Of a stretch of DNA of 64,000 nt, positions 46,201-58,983 are shown one piece after another. The translations under genes and the position numbers were made by a program. The notes under the pieces are model-generated. The model was not told where the DNA came from. It saw nothing but the letters and a program-made list of their open reading frames with translations, and made no database searches. The DNA is from Labia minor (lineage: Eukaryota; Arthropoda; Insecta; Dermaptera; Spongiphoridae): NCBI GenBank assembly GCA_963082975.1, contig OY720350.1, positions 14,230,910-14,294,909 of the forward strand, given 5' to 3'. The stretch's first letter is position 1; every line of letters begins with the position of its first letter.

Positions 46201-49200
46201 GTAAAAGTTTATATTAAATTTTAAATTTCACAATAGTATAGTAGGTATATATATATCTTATATATAAATATATTACAATTCTATTTTCTAATTACTTTCA
46301 ATTTTTCAAAATAGGAATAAAATTTTAAATTATATTATTAAATTGAATTGTTTTATTTTTTTTAATATTATAAAAAAAAAAAATTATAATAATAAATAAA
46401 TTGATTACAGTTTGAAAAAATATATTTTTAGTTGTATTTTATTTTGAAATTCATTTCTATTTTTTTTCTTTCTTAATTGCATATTATTATATTAATTCTC
46501 ATTTATTCTAAAATTAATTAATAATTTAAACCTTTTTTTTTGTGTCTATCCTCTGTAATTTATATTTTCTATGATTTTAATTAAATGAATTTATTTATTT
46601 AAATTAAGTTAATATTTTTGCTTTTTTGTTTTGTTTTTTTGTATAGATATTTAATAATAATTATTAAGACAGCCTTTCAAAATTCTATTTTTATCTCTCT
46701 ACACGTTAAAAACGTATCTAAAACATGTATAAAGTCAAGATAAAATCTTTTTCACCTTTTTTTTTTAAGCTTGACTGTATAGGAACTGTCTTGATGAGTA
46801 GCGATATCAGACTGAGACAATCAGATGAATCATTCCTATCATACAAAATGCCAGCTAAGGTCTTCCGTTAATCTTTGTAGCAATCCGTTAGTAGCAAATC
46901 ACTAAAATTTATGCCTGACCGCCTTCATCCACCTTCGATTAATTACAAGAAGTGTTTCTTAATTTATAAAGAATGTAATGTAAGTGCAAGTACATATTTG
47001 TTTGTCAGTTCACACGAACAATAATATACAAGAAATATTTTTAAAAAAAAATGCTGATACACCCAACCTCAACATTGCTTTACTGGAAAAGTTATTCTTT
47101 GTTAATAACATAATCAAAAATTAATGTAATATGGAAGAAAACAAAACTGAATGGGCCGGTCACTTTTATGACTTTTTTGAACGCTGTTTACTGCTTTTAT
47201 TGAGACTGATTATTATTAATATTCATTCTCTCCTAATTTTCTTTTCATTATTAATAACTAATTAATAAAAAATGTTTATTTTATATTGTATTTTCGTACT
47301 TTGCGAAGAAAGCAAAAAAAAACACATACATTCTCTCCTACCCTCAAAGAATTCAAATTCATTTATTTAACTTGACATTTACTCAACTCCTTTTTCATGC
47401 CCTTTACAACAAAGTTATGAAAATTCTTTAGTAAGTAACTTTCAAGTGTCACAATAAAATTTTCATGATTTTTTTCCCCGCTCCTGTACCCCCCTCTTCA
47501 ATATCTTTAATAGATTTTAGATTGTAGTGGTGTGGACTCACTGTATTTTTCCAATATTTAACTGAATTTTAGGCAAATTAACATTTCGACATTTTTAAAA
47601 GAAATCCTTCTTGTTTTAGTAATCTAATCACTTTCTTTCCCAGATGATCTTCAAAATTTCTAAAAAGTTGTTCCGACAGATTATGTTTGTTAATAACTGT
47701 TAGAATACTGCTCATGACATTGTATTCAGTCGAAATGGAAGCAGCTTGCTTCTATTGACATGGACAAAAGCCATTAAATTTCTTGTTATTGACACTTCTA
47801 GGAAAAAGTTCCGATACTGGCACTATTTTCCAAAAGTCTATTCTCAGCCACCTCCATCTCTCATACTCTCTCATGTTCTCCTTTATATTATCTACTCATC
47901 GCGTTTTTGGACTAACAACCGATCGTTTCTCCATTGGTCTCCCTATACCCATGAATATAGCTAGTTTTTTTTGTTTTTTCTCATTCTTTCTAAACTCGAG
48001 TACCGCCCACTCTACCTATATATTTAATTTACATTTAATTGATTATTTGTATTTAAAATTTAAATATTTTTTAGAGGAATAACAATACAATGTTTTGAAT
48101 AAAATTTGTTATACATAAATGTAAACTTAAATAAGATATTGATATAAACAAGTCGGAATTCTCATTAAAATTAAAATTTAAAAACCAAATCCCTATTGAC
48201 TACTAAAGTTTACGAATAATATTTATATGATTTAATATTTACTAATTTGACCAGAATTCACAGAGATTTTCTCTTGATATTAGAAGATACGCAATCCTTT
48301 CACATGATTGAGATCTTATGGACAAAGTGAAACTTTGTTGAACTTGAAATAAATTTTAAAAAATTAATTTTGTTTAGCTTAAGATATTGATAAAATTTAT
48401 AGTTTATGTTCAATTAAGGACATAAACCAATATTCTGGTAATATTTCATTGTAATCGGCTCAACAAATTTTGAGTCTATAACTGCCCAATGTTCCGGACA
48501 GAGACACTAGAAAGAAAGACATACATATATGAAAAATTCTCGAGTCATATTTGGATTTTCTGGGTTATAAAAAATGAAGATATTCATAAAATTTTAAATT
48601 CTGTGCAATATGGGCTCTGTACGACAATAACACCCAATAACATTACAAGTCCAAACTGCATACGCTCGAAATGGTATCTATTGTAGATATTTTTATACTT
48701 CGAGCGAATTCAAGCGATAATTCAGTAATAAAATGTATAATTTGGGAGTGGGGGGTAGTTTTGATGAAACTACGCCAGTTGATTCCTTGATTAATTCTAA
48801 GAAACTTTTTCCTTAGGCAATATAGCGGTGAAACTTGTAGTTTTCAAGATAAATAAATATTTTTTAAGTTTAACAGATTAGCTGGTTATAAATATATCCA
48901 TTAATGTAGCCATTAAGTAATGTTTTATTGACTAATTCACTAATTATTCACTTATTCATACGGATGACGTACCATCAATATCAACACACTATAAATTTTA
49001 GAATTTTTTTTTTTTTTTTTTTTTTAATAAATCTGCATTTATTCTCTGTAACATATTTTGTTAGTTTTAATTATTATAGGAATTATGATATAATATATAT
49101 ACTAAAATATTTTTTATGTTGAAATCATATTTTGAACAAGGAAACATCCACAATAAATAATGCAGAATAACGAGAAAATTTTAAAATTTGATCTTACAAC

Positions 49201-50343
49201 AAAAATTTATTAAATTTAAACTCAAAAGAAAATATCGTATTTATATAAATTCGACGATCCCAAGTACCGTAGTTAATAAATTTAGGCCAAACGGTTTCTT
49301 TTGTTCAACAAATCATGATATTTTTTTTTTATTCATTCAATAACTTGAATGACATTTTAAAAATATTTGAGTTTGATATTCAAATAATTGCATGGAATTC
49401 AGAATGCCTGTGGGAGGGGGTGATCTTTGGTCATTTTTTTTTGCGGTGCCATCTATTGGGCGCCTGAAGAGTCAACCGTTTTCCTGTAACGCCATCTGGT
49501 GTTAGAGTTACCCCGGTCCCATTGAGGTGATAGCCGGTTGCTTAGTTCACTCAGATTGATTTAAAAAAATTAAGATTAGTATTTTCATCAATTTTCATGG
49601 TATAGGGACATTTAGATGCTGAGGCCAACTATATCGAGTTCCGTTCTACGCGACAGATATAGAATAATATCTTTTCACATTTTGAAACAATAATTAACTA
49701 AAACATTATAAATTGTATAATTCAAGGTTTAAATAAAGGTTGAAATAAATGTAAAGGTAGAAAAAAACACATTGTTTTATTAAAAATTATTTTAATTTAT
49801 TTTTAAACCTGCAATAAAAAGAAAAAAAGTATTTTAATATAAAATATTTAAAGTTTCATTTTATGTACAGAAATACCCCAATTGTCTTATATAAATTGTT
49901 TAAAATTAGTTTCATTATTTATTTATATTTTTAATAATGCAAAATAATATCTAAGAACCAAATTTGAAGAGAAATCGACAAAAGTTTTGCTGTAAATGAA
50001 ATAAAAAGAAAAAAAATGTGATTTTTTATAGAGGTTATCTCCCCTAGGCATTGATGCCCACTTGAGATTAATCTCATAATCATTTCAATTTTGTTATTGT
50101 ATGTATTATATATTAATTTCCAAAGATCAAATGCAAAAAAAATTTATGAGATTAAAGTGGGTGGATGGGGTGCCAAACCCGACCAAAAGCTAGTGAGTTT
50201 AAAGTTCCGCAAAACTATTCTAATCTCTATTATATATTAAAGAAAAATAACTATTTTAACTAGTAGTTAAGAAACTAATTTTTATTTATTTAAAACTAAA
50301 ATTTACGGAACCTCATACTCAAAAGCTTGATACTTACAATAAA
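46201..50343. other. Long gene-free stretch, mostly AT-rich
   Basis: No exon recognised. Some unusual islands: 47746-48000 (pyrimidine-rich, with ORFs in two frames resembling antisense repeat sequence), 48484-48700 (a repeat-like block ending GGTATCTATTGTAGATA) and 49430-49640 (GC-richer, with GGTGCCATCTATTGGGCG and CGCCATCTGGTG). A partly palindromic block at 50058-50175 pairs TTAATCTCATAA-like with TTATGAGATTAA-like sequence. Confidence 0.5.
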
Positions 50344-51195
50344 TTATTCCTCAGGTACTTCAATTTCCCCATCGTTAACTTGATCAATTACATCATGAGG
50401 AGGTTTGTTTTCCACGGTACATCCAACAGACTAGAATAATTTTATATATTTAGAAAAAAAAAAAACTTCAAAAAGTAATATATTTTTAAATTGATTCATT
50501 TTTTTACCTGGCATGTCCCTAAGATTTCTTTAACAGTACCCTTCATTGTTCGGGACATGGATCTATCACGCATAGATTTAGCAATTGCAACAACCTCGTC
50601 AAAGGATAAATTTCCACTATGTTTAATATTTTTAACTTTCTTTCTGTCCCGTGGAGGTTCTTTAAGAGCTTTGATAATCAAAGAAGCTGCAGATGGACAT
50701 ACTGAAATAGCAGCTTGACGATTCTGAATTGTGAGTTTTACAGTAATTTTAAGACCCTTCCAATCAGATGTTGCTTTAGCAATATCATCACCGACTTTTT
50801 TTGGTGACTAAAAAATATAAAAATAAAATAAATAAATTTTTTAAAAATAAAAAAAAAGGATCATCTATTAACATATCTATCTTATATTTAAAGGAATGTA
50901 CGAGTAAATTTTAATTTTTTAATATATTCATATTAAAAATAAAATAAAATAATAATTGAATTTACCAAACCAAGCGGACCAATTTTAGGGGCAAGAGATG
51001 ATGTAGCTCCTACTTCTCCACCAACACATCTTAAGTACACTAAAATAAAAACGTGTTTAAATATGGTTTGAAATAATCACATGGGGGATAAACATTTATG
51101 CCATTATATATATTTCAATATTATCTGCATTTTATTTTTAATAAAATAAAATACTTACCAACTTTAACTTCGGTTGGATCAAATTTGGGAGGCAT
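50344..51195 (-). CDS. RpL12: 60S ribosomal protein uL11 (RPL12)
   Basis: Four exons, complement(50344-50430, 50508-50807, 50965-51039, 51159-51195; the exon 2 border may be off by one), give 165 residues, the usual animal length. The protein forms the base of the ribosomal P-stalk with the rRNA GTPase centre. It begins [12 protein letters not shown] and has the family motifs [56 protein letters not shown] and the end [16 protein letters not shown]. Introns are about 75-160 bases with GT-AG ends. Upstream on the minus strand a pyrimidine tract (TCTTTCTTTTACG, about 51250-51262) could be the terminal oligopyrimidine start of the mRNA. It is head-to-head with UBE2N. No damage is seen. Confidence 0.96.
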
Positions 51196-51743
51196 TTTAA
51201 TAAAGTTTTTTTAATGGTAGTTTTACACGATGCTTACAGATTGAAACTCGTAAAAGAAAGACAAGTTTTGTGGCGTTATCCTTGAAGGAGATTTAATATG
51301 GTGCAGAGGTTGGAAAAAGAGATGGTAGAACTGTTAGTGAGTTAGTTACTCATAACCTACGGATTCTAAATTAACCAGCAAATATATTTCTCATAAATAA
51401 AAATATTTTTTAAAGTGAAATATGTAAAATAATTATTCTTTTTTGGTTTCATAATATTAAAAAAAATTCTTTAAATTATAAAAGGAATTATAATTTATTT
51501 ATAAAGTTTTTTAATAATTATATTAAACTTTGGCTTCTTTAGACTAATGTCAGCCACATAGACTGTTGCCCCCTCTTAATTCTAAAGCAATTTCATTAAA
51601 TATTAGAAGACATCTTTTCTTCATCTAATCAAAGCATATTATTATTCCACGTTATTTTTTATTTAAAAACCGCTTTCATCTTCTTCAAATTTTTAAAGTT
51701 GAAATTAAAAACTATAGCCATTTGACAATTTATAAAACATAGA
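51196..51743. promoter_or_regulatory. Divergent intergenic region RpL12/UBE2N
   Basis: About 550 bases between two divergent start codons. The RpL12 side has the pyrimidine tract near 51250. The UBE2N side is AT-rich with no clear TATA box. A shared or two separate promoters must lie here if both are transcribed. Confidence 0.4.
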
Positions 51744-52199
51744 ATGACAGCTTTACCTCGAAGAATAATTAAAGAAACACAGCGATTGATGCAAGAACCA
51801 GTCCCGGGAATAAGTGCAGTGCCCGATGAGAACAATGCTAGATATTTTCATGTTATTGTCACCGGTCCAGAAGATTCACCATTTGAAGGAGGCCTATTTA
51901 AACTTGAATTATTTCTTCCCGAAGATTATCCTATGTCAGCTCCGAAAGTTAGATTCATAACTAAAATTTATCATCCTAATATAGATAGACTTGGTCGAAT
52001 CTGTCTTGATATTTTAAAAGATAAGTGGAGTCCAGCCCTTCAAATTCGAACTGTTCTTCTGTCAATTCAAGCTCTTCTCAGTGCACCAAATCCTGACGAT
52101 CCTCTAGCCAATGATGTTGCCGAACTCTGGAAGGTCAATGAAGCTGAAGCAATCCGCAATGCGAAAGAGTGGACAAGAAGATTTGCAATGGACAATTAA
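51744..52199 (+). CDS. UBE2N: Ubiquitin-conjugating enzyme E2 N (Ubc13/bendless), intronless
   Basis: 151 residues, same length as animal UBE2N and very conserved. With Uev1a/Mms2 it builds Lys63-linked ubiquitin chains in DNA-damage tolerance, immune signalling and synapse formation. It starts [20 protein letters not shown]. The HPN motif is in [20 protein letters not shown], with catalytic Cys87; the UBC fold is complete to WTRRFAMDN. The coding region is a single exon, whereas family members usually have introns. An AATAAA and an A-rich tract lie about 230 bases after the stop. This could be a processed retrogene that kept its frame, or a lineage-specific intron loss; an intron in the 5' leader cannot be excluded. 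Confidence 0.95.
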   Translation: MTALPRRIIKETQRLMQEPVPGISAVPDENNARYFHVIVTGPEDSPFEGGLFKLELFLPEDYPMSAPKVRFITKIYHPNIDRLGRICLDILKDKWSPALQIRTVLLSIQALLSAPNPDDPLANDVAELWKVNEAEAIRNAKEWTRRFAMDN

Positions 52200-52744
52200 A
52201 TCGAAATTTGATCTTATTTATGCCCGATTTGTGGAAGTGGGATGTATGTCTTATGTCAACATGGATGGCTAATCAGATTCTTTTTTTGAGCACTTATAAT
52301 ACCTTTTTATGGGCTTTGTAGAACACTTTTTCTAAACTATTAGCCTTTGCAATGTAAAGAAAAGAAATTATTAGCTAAATTTTTATTTAAAAACCTCAAT
52401 TCATTTTCGCAAAATATTCTTTTATATTAAAAAAAATAAAACAAAAACAAAAAAAAAAAAAAAAAATTAGCAATAAACATTGCATTGAACCAATATATTG
52501 ATTTGGACTTCTTTTTTATAAAATCAAATTTGAAAAATTGTATTTTACAACGACATTTATAGCAAACATTTTTCTAATATGTTTGGGATGTTTTTAAATC
52601 ATTTTTTCTTTCTTTTAAATAGTAGTAATGTTAGTAATCTGATATTGTCTTTATTTTTACTAGATCTTTATTTCATTGTAAAATTTTCAATTTTAACATT
52701 TTGCAAAAGGAAAATATTTAATTCTCAAATAATTTAGCCATATA

Positions 52745-52775
<31 letters not shown>

Positions 52776-53101
52776 TTATTATTTATATAATAAATATGTA
52801 TATATAAATGTATGTTTATAAATGATATCTAAGAAGAGCTTGAAAGAAATAAATATTACTTCATTATCTTAGGGGAGACTGTTGTTTGGAACATATTAGC
52901 TATTGAGCTGCGCTCAAATGGAATTTGTAATTCATAATTGAATTGGTGATATTCACCACCCACCACAAGACCCTCTAGCACTCAATCTTGATTTATTTTA
53001 TTCATTATTAACTCCCCATTCAAATTTTAATAATGTTAGAGTGTCTTGTTAATTATCCAATTATTCTTTTGTTGTATTTCTTTATATCTAAAATAATTTT
53101 T

Positions 53102-53140
<39 letters not shown>

Positions 53141-53736
53141 TTACTTTATTTCATTATAAATAATGATATGAAGTTAAATACTCAAAAATATATTTTTACA
53201 TATTTTTTCCTGGAAAGAATTTGTAAACTATTATTCAAATTTTGTATTCCAATTAATAAAAAAAAAAAAACTTTTAAATTATTAGACTTATTTGTATCCA
53301 TTATATTCGTATCAACAAAAGATTTATAATTTTTGTTTTTATAATTATTATATCTTATAATAGATTATAGGTCAGTTCAAAAAAACATTTCTAAGAACAG
53401 GTACCAATAATACCTATACTTAGTTATTAATGTTGTACAGTCTTGAATAATTTGAATAAAATATCTTTCAAAACCATATTTATTTGTTTTTTAAGATTAA
53501 TATATTACAATTTAATATTTCCTTTCTATTTATTTTAATTATGTAAATTATAATTTAACTGGGAATTTCTTAATTTAAATTAATTGCTTATAATTAAAAA
53601 TAATTTTTGAAGAATGATTAAAAGTAAAAAAAAAAAAAAAAATTTAAATTGAATTAATAACAACTATAAAAAGAGATTAAAGGAATATAAGCTAAGATTG
53701 AGAATCAAATTATTAAAGCTTTGGTGGCTGTTTTTA
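52200..53736. other. UBE2N 3' flank and AT-rich DNA
   Basis: Contains the probable UBE2N 3' UTR, with an A-rich tract (52429-52466) containing AATAAA. TA microsatellites follow (52752-52775, 53107-53132), and there is no further gene. The open frame at 53033-53329 is low complexity. Confidence 0.55.
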
Positions 53737-53893
53737 TTTATAAGGGAATTTTGTAAATAAAACCACATATTGATATTTGTTATTGTAAATTTATTCAAAA
53801 AAATACAAAAAATACATAACGTGCAGAAGTAGCAATCGAAACGTCAATAATAAATATCAATATGTGGTTTTATTTACAAAAATCTCTTATAAA
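53737..53893. mobile_element. Short MITE with about 40-bp inverted ends
   Basis: Left TTTATAAGGGAATTTTGTAA and inverted right TTTATAAGAGATTTTTGTAA continue pairing through ATAAAACCACATATTGATAT, giving a 157-base near-palindromic element. The centre contains AACGTGCAGAAGTAGCAATC. TA dinucleotides at the ends suggest a Tc1/mariner-type element, but the exact end is uncertain. Confidence 0.78.
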
Positions 53894-54191
53894 GATTGAG
53901 AATCGTTTGTGAGCAACCACAAAAGCTCATTTTGTATAGAAAAGCTTATAAAATTAAAATTTGTGTTAATTCTATCTTTAATAGTTCTAATCCACATAAT
54001 TTTAGGACCACGGATCACTCAGAGATATAAATATAAATAAATAATAATCAAAATAAATACGAAGCCTCATTTAAATTAAAGAAATTGTACTCGGATTGGA
54101 TATATTCATAATATGTGCGTCACTTTGAATTCCAAAAATAAAAATTAGTTTAACAATTGCATTAAATATAAAGATAGTCTGTGATATAAAT

Positions 54192-54490
54192 CAGGGGTTC
54201 TTAAACTGTGGGTCGCGACCCCCAGGGGGGTCGCGAGACTACTGAAAGGGGGTCGCAAAGATCTGATACTTTTGAATCATTATAAATAAAATTTTAAAAT
54301 TATTAAATTATATATATGTGAAATAAATGGGTATGTATTCTTTAATCCTTATTTTATTTACATTGTAAAATAGTGCGATATTACATCTACATCTCTGGTT
54401 AATATATATTTCATTATATGGAGGAGGGGGTCGTTTAAAATTTCCTAAGCTTGAAGGGGGTCGCTATATAAAAAAGTTTAAGAAGCCCTG
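54192..54490. mobile_element. hAT-type MITE, 299 bp
   Basis: Ends CAGGGGTTCTTAAACTGTGG and, inverted, CAGGGCTTCTTAAACTTTTT are flanked by the perfect 8-base duplication ATATAAAT (54184-54191 and 54491-54498). The GGTTCTTAAAC core matches the complete hAT element at 52-3378, so that type of transposase could move it. Confidence 0.93.
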
Positions 54491-54753
54491 ATATAAATCA
54501 TTATATTCGAATGCACAAAGATAATATAATAAAAAAAAATTTATCGATTAAATTACTTTTTATTTGTTATATTTCTTATTCTCCTTTGTTTTGATAAAGT
54601 CCAAAAAGATATTCACTAAAATATTATTTTCTAAAATATGTTAATTCTTCATTGTCATATTATATTTTGGAATATTTAATTTTATTGAAATGCACGTTTT
54701 TGTAAATCATTTGTAAGCTAATTTTTGACAGTTAATGAGTTATTATCCATTTT

Positions 54754-55326
54754 TACTATCTCGCCAGAGATAGTATAGAGATCACGAAAATTTTCGATGT
54801 CGAGATTTTGATGTTTTTATACGTTTTGAAGGTTCCTGAATCATTTTCACTAAGGTTGAGAAAAATGTCTGTGTGTGTATGTAGACAAGATTACGCAAAA
54901 ACGGTTTGAGCTAGATTCATGAAATTTGGTATACGGGAATTATTCAAAATTTGTAGTTTTCTATCAACTTTTGAGAAATGTCCGGAAGAAGGTCATTACC
55001 TACGTTTCGATTTTTTTCCCTCTAAAGTGACCGTAAAAATAAAGATATATTTTTGATAGTTTTTCACATGATTAAAAATTGTATAAAACTGCTATATATA
55101 GAATTTCAGCTTGATTGAATCTCTGAAAGTATCGGAATTAATTTTTTAACACTGCAAATCTCACGCGCCAACACGAGACGTGGTGCCATCAACAGAGCCA
55201 AACATGCGCTTGTTTAATAAATATTATTTATTAATTTATAATTAATTAAATTTAATTTAAATGTAATATATTATGTTATTTAATTCAATTCAAATTGAGA
55301 GATAGTCGAGTGGAGACACTCCAGCT
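54754..55326 (+). mobile_element. Repeat family H, copy 4 (near full length)
   Basis: Starts TACTATCTCGCCAGAGATAG and ATCACGAAAATTTTCGATG. It runs through the same blocks as copy 3 and ends GAGATAGTCGAGTGGAGACA-CTCCAGC with the 5-bp hairpin. The GT microsatellite is shorter than in copy 3. Confidence 0.85.
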
Positions 55327-58300
55327 TATTTCTATGAATTCTATGGTTGAGGTTTTTCTCTTTCCCGACTTTTACTTTAGAATATTTTTGAAATATTTTC
55401 TTTGTATACCAAATTTGACTAAAATTATTTAAAGTCCTATTGAAAATTATTATAAAAACATATTTAATCATAAAAAATGATTTATAGTAGTTTAATTTTT
55501 AGAAGATTTAAAAACTTTCATTAAGTTAAAAATAATGGTGTATAATCACATAAAATATGTTATAAGAATGTTTTAGAAAAAAGAGAGCACTTATGAAAAT
55601 CTAAGTTGTGGTTAATATTGGCACAAAAAATCACAATAAGGATATGGATATAATTCGAAAAATGTGTGATTCTTTTTTTTAAATTACTGATTCGTAATAG
55701 AATAAAAATAATTCTAGTTTTAAAAACATTTTTTTGAGTGCAGGATAAATCGAAAATGCATTGGAAAAAATTTTGATATTAAATTATAGATCACGTTAAA
55801 ATCGATAGTTTTGCTGTAGGACAAATAAGAAAATCAATTATTAAATCTAAGGAGGTTTTAAATTAAAAACAAACCCTGTATTATCTTCTCCATTGATTTT
55901 CATATAATATGATTAAAAAAAAAACTGATTAAAATTCTATTCCAAATATAGAATAATATTTAATTGAAACAACATATTAATTAATAATATATTATATACA
56001 TATTATTTATAATTATATTGTTATTTAAAAGTAGAATATAATTATAAAATTTTATTTCCGTTAGTAGAATTTCCTTAGATATCAATAAACATGTGATCAG
56101 TTTCGCTGAAATATAAAATTAAATCTATTTAATCATTTTTTTGTTAAATACGAAAAAAACAAGCAAGTTTTTCTTCAAATATTTTTATTCCCCAAATTAT
56201 TGAATCAAATAATTTAATTTTACTTATTTTTAATTTTTGGTATTAGAATAAATAAACATTACTTTTGACAAATATCCCCAAATGTTAATAATAATAAATA
56301 AGACACAATGCCCTCAGAGATGAAGGCCCCAATTATACCATCTCATAGGATTAGATACGGCACTGTTGATTAGAATTTCTATCACTATAAAGCGGTTGAA
56401 ACCGCTTTATCAGCCTCGAATATAAATCTACAACTTAGACATTTAATGGTTCAGTACATTGGTTCTCAAATAATGAACCTATAATCAGGGAAACTAAATA
56501 AATTTATATATATATATATATATTTTACAATCTATTTTTGTGGATAAATGTTAATTTTATCAAATGTTTTTATATACACAAATCTTGATTGCATTATAAG
56601 TATTTAAGAACCATTGTTTCAGAGAATCACACATACATTCTTTTTCATAAACTAGTCTAGGATATTACTATACATTCAATTTGTATAAATATAAGATCTT
56701 TTTCTGATTTTTCACAATAAATAATAAAGGGTTTATAATTATTTTATAATATTATATGATTATTTTTATATTAATAAATCATCTTTTATTACTAGAATAA
56801 ATAAAATTATAGATAAAACATACATCGATTTGGATAACATTGTGCCACAAGGAAGCAAATATAGCTTTATAGTCTCAATAGCTAGATATAGATCGAACCA
56901 ATCTAAATATGATGATCGATAATTATTCAAGGTTCTAGCTTAAAGATAGGAATTAAATCTCAATTAAGGCTGTCAATAATGCATTTTAAGAATCTTAATT
57001 TAAGGCATTGTAATGCTAAAATGTATTATAAATAAGCATAAAGTTATTAAAGAAGGCTTAAAGTGGAAAGCATTTATATGATATTTTAATTTCTTTTTGG
57101 ATGCACTTAATTTTATGGAGTGTTTTTGTTTCTCTAATAATGTCTTTTAAAACAAGGGACTTAAGAATACAAAAAGTTCAAAAAAAATAATATATTCTAC
57201 ATACTTCAATTTCTTGAATGTTTAAATAGTAAAATCACTTGTCAAATGAAAAAATATAATCAATATAAAAAATACAATGAATATTATAATTTTGCATAAT
57301 TTAATTGAAATTAAAAATAACGCAAATTTTAAATGAATAACATTAAAGACCATATTCCCGAGTAATTCGATCCAACAGAAATTCAATTCAAAATTGAAAT
57401 TGCAGTATTAGGCTTAATAATAAACAAAATGGCACGTTATCGAATTTTTCCCAGGAAAATTATATTTCTTTTTTTTTAATGTATCTTTTATATCATTTCT
57501 CATACTAGCAATTTAATATTTATATAATTTTCATAATAAAATACCAGGGAATAAATATATATAAAAAACTAATATATATATTAATGGCAAAATAATTTTA
57601 TAAATTGTTTCTAATATTCTCCTATCAAAATTTTCAATTCAAAGGTTTTTAATTATCAGAGAATTTTTGATATTTTTTATAATTTTCTTCAGGTTTGTCA
57701 TTATTAAATTGAAACACATTGAAAATAAAAACTGCCTAATTTTTTGTAAAATAATACAAATATTCAGTGACATTATATCCTTGTATATTTTGATTTTTTT
57801 ATTAGATATTTGAATAATACTCGAAAAATTTGACTTTTAATAATAATATATAATTTCAAAATAATTTATAAACATTCAAGAATTCAAGTATGTTAAATAG
57901 ATAGCATATCATTTCTTTTGGATTAAAAAATAAATTACAAATTCATTCAAATTATAAGAATATTTATAATTAAAAGATTCCACAAAATAATAAAACAAAT
58001 AACTTTATAAATATTTCTGATATTTTTCATGTGATTAATATTTTAATTATATAAATATAAGGTCAAATAAATTAATAAATAAAAAATAATATATTTTCAT
58101 AAATCCTTTTTACAAGAATATTAATATTTAGGAAAAAAAATTAAAAAATTGTTAAAATTAATTTTAAAAAAAATTTGGAATGATATTAGGAATAAAGGCA
58201 AAATATCACTTGTTTAAGGCATAGAATTCACGAATAAATCATTTCTAAATAATATTCATGTTTAAATATTGCCTTTAGTGCAGGTACTAAGTTTATAAAA

Positions 58301-58983
58301 TTTCTCTTCGGAATTTTATATTTTTTAAATATATAATAAAGATAAAAAGAGAAAGAGATAGATAGAGAGAGAGAGAGATAGAGAGAAAGTGAATTAATTA
58401 AAAATTTTTTCTGAAATGAGTATTTATTAAAATGATTTAAAAAATTAAATTAAAATTTGAAATGAAAATTATATGAATAATCACGAAAGCCAAAACAAAA
58501 GTATTTAATTAACCATTTAGATATCTTGGAGAAAATGAATTTTTTAGATTAATCAGTTAGATTAATATTCTTGTTGACGAAAATATCTGAGAAAATGGTC
58601 ATTTACATTGTGATCATCACTGTGATGCACTTGGAGAAGCTAAATCACATTGTAGCATGCGTATTATGATACGTGTCGTTTCAATTAATTTACGCACATA
58701 TTACTTATGTCATGTCTTAATCAATTTTTTTTTTGAACTTTAGAAATTAGAAGATATGACTAGAAAACACTGTTCAGGTGTCTGTAGATTCATGGCACTT
58801 AGGCACTACTTTAAATATCTTTGGTGTAAACCTTTTTGTTCATTTTCAATTTTTCACACCGAACACTTAATTATTTGCTATTTTTAAAAAGACAATATTG
58901 AATTAAGTAAATCCTTTTATTCTTACGGCAAATGCCATTTGAAGAGATTTTTATGTCAAGTCTTTTTAAAATTATATTAAGCT
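55327..58983. other. Gene-free AT-rich stretch 3' of the X11-like gene
   Basis: No exon or repeat family recognised. Notable are a perfect 11-bp hairpin at 56387-56410, a GATA/GAGA purine microsatellite at 58340-58390, and GTGATCATCACTGTGATGCA near 58610. Confidence 0.5.
56387..56410. other. Perfect 11-bp stem with 2-base loop
   Basis: ATAAAGCGGTT pairs perfectly with AACCGCTTTAT across a GA loop. It is isolated in AT-rich DNA and relatively GC-rich. It could be a MITE core, a palindromic binding site or a small structured RNA; nothing flanks it to decide. Confidence 0.5.

Noticed and set aside
47746-48082. Overlapping plus-strand frames as a possible gene
   Set aside because: Both frames are short, lack splice context and look like antisense repeat sequence; no recognisable domain.
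50496-50718. Plus-strand 75-codon frame
   Set aside because: Antisense shadow of RpL12 exon 3.
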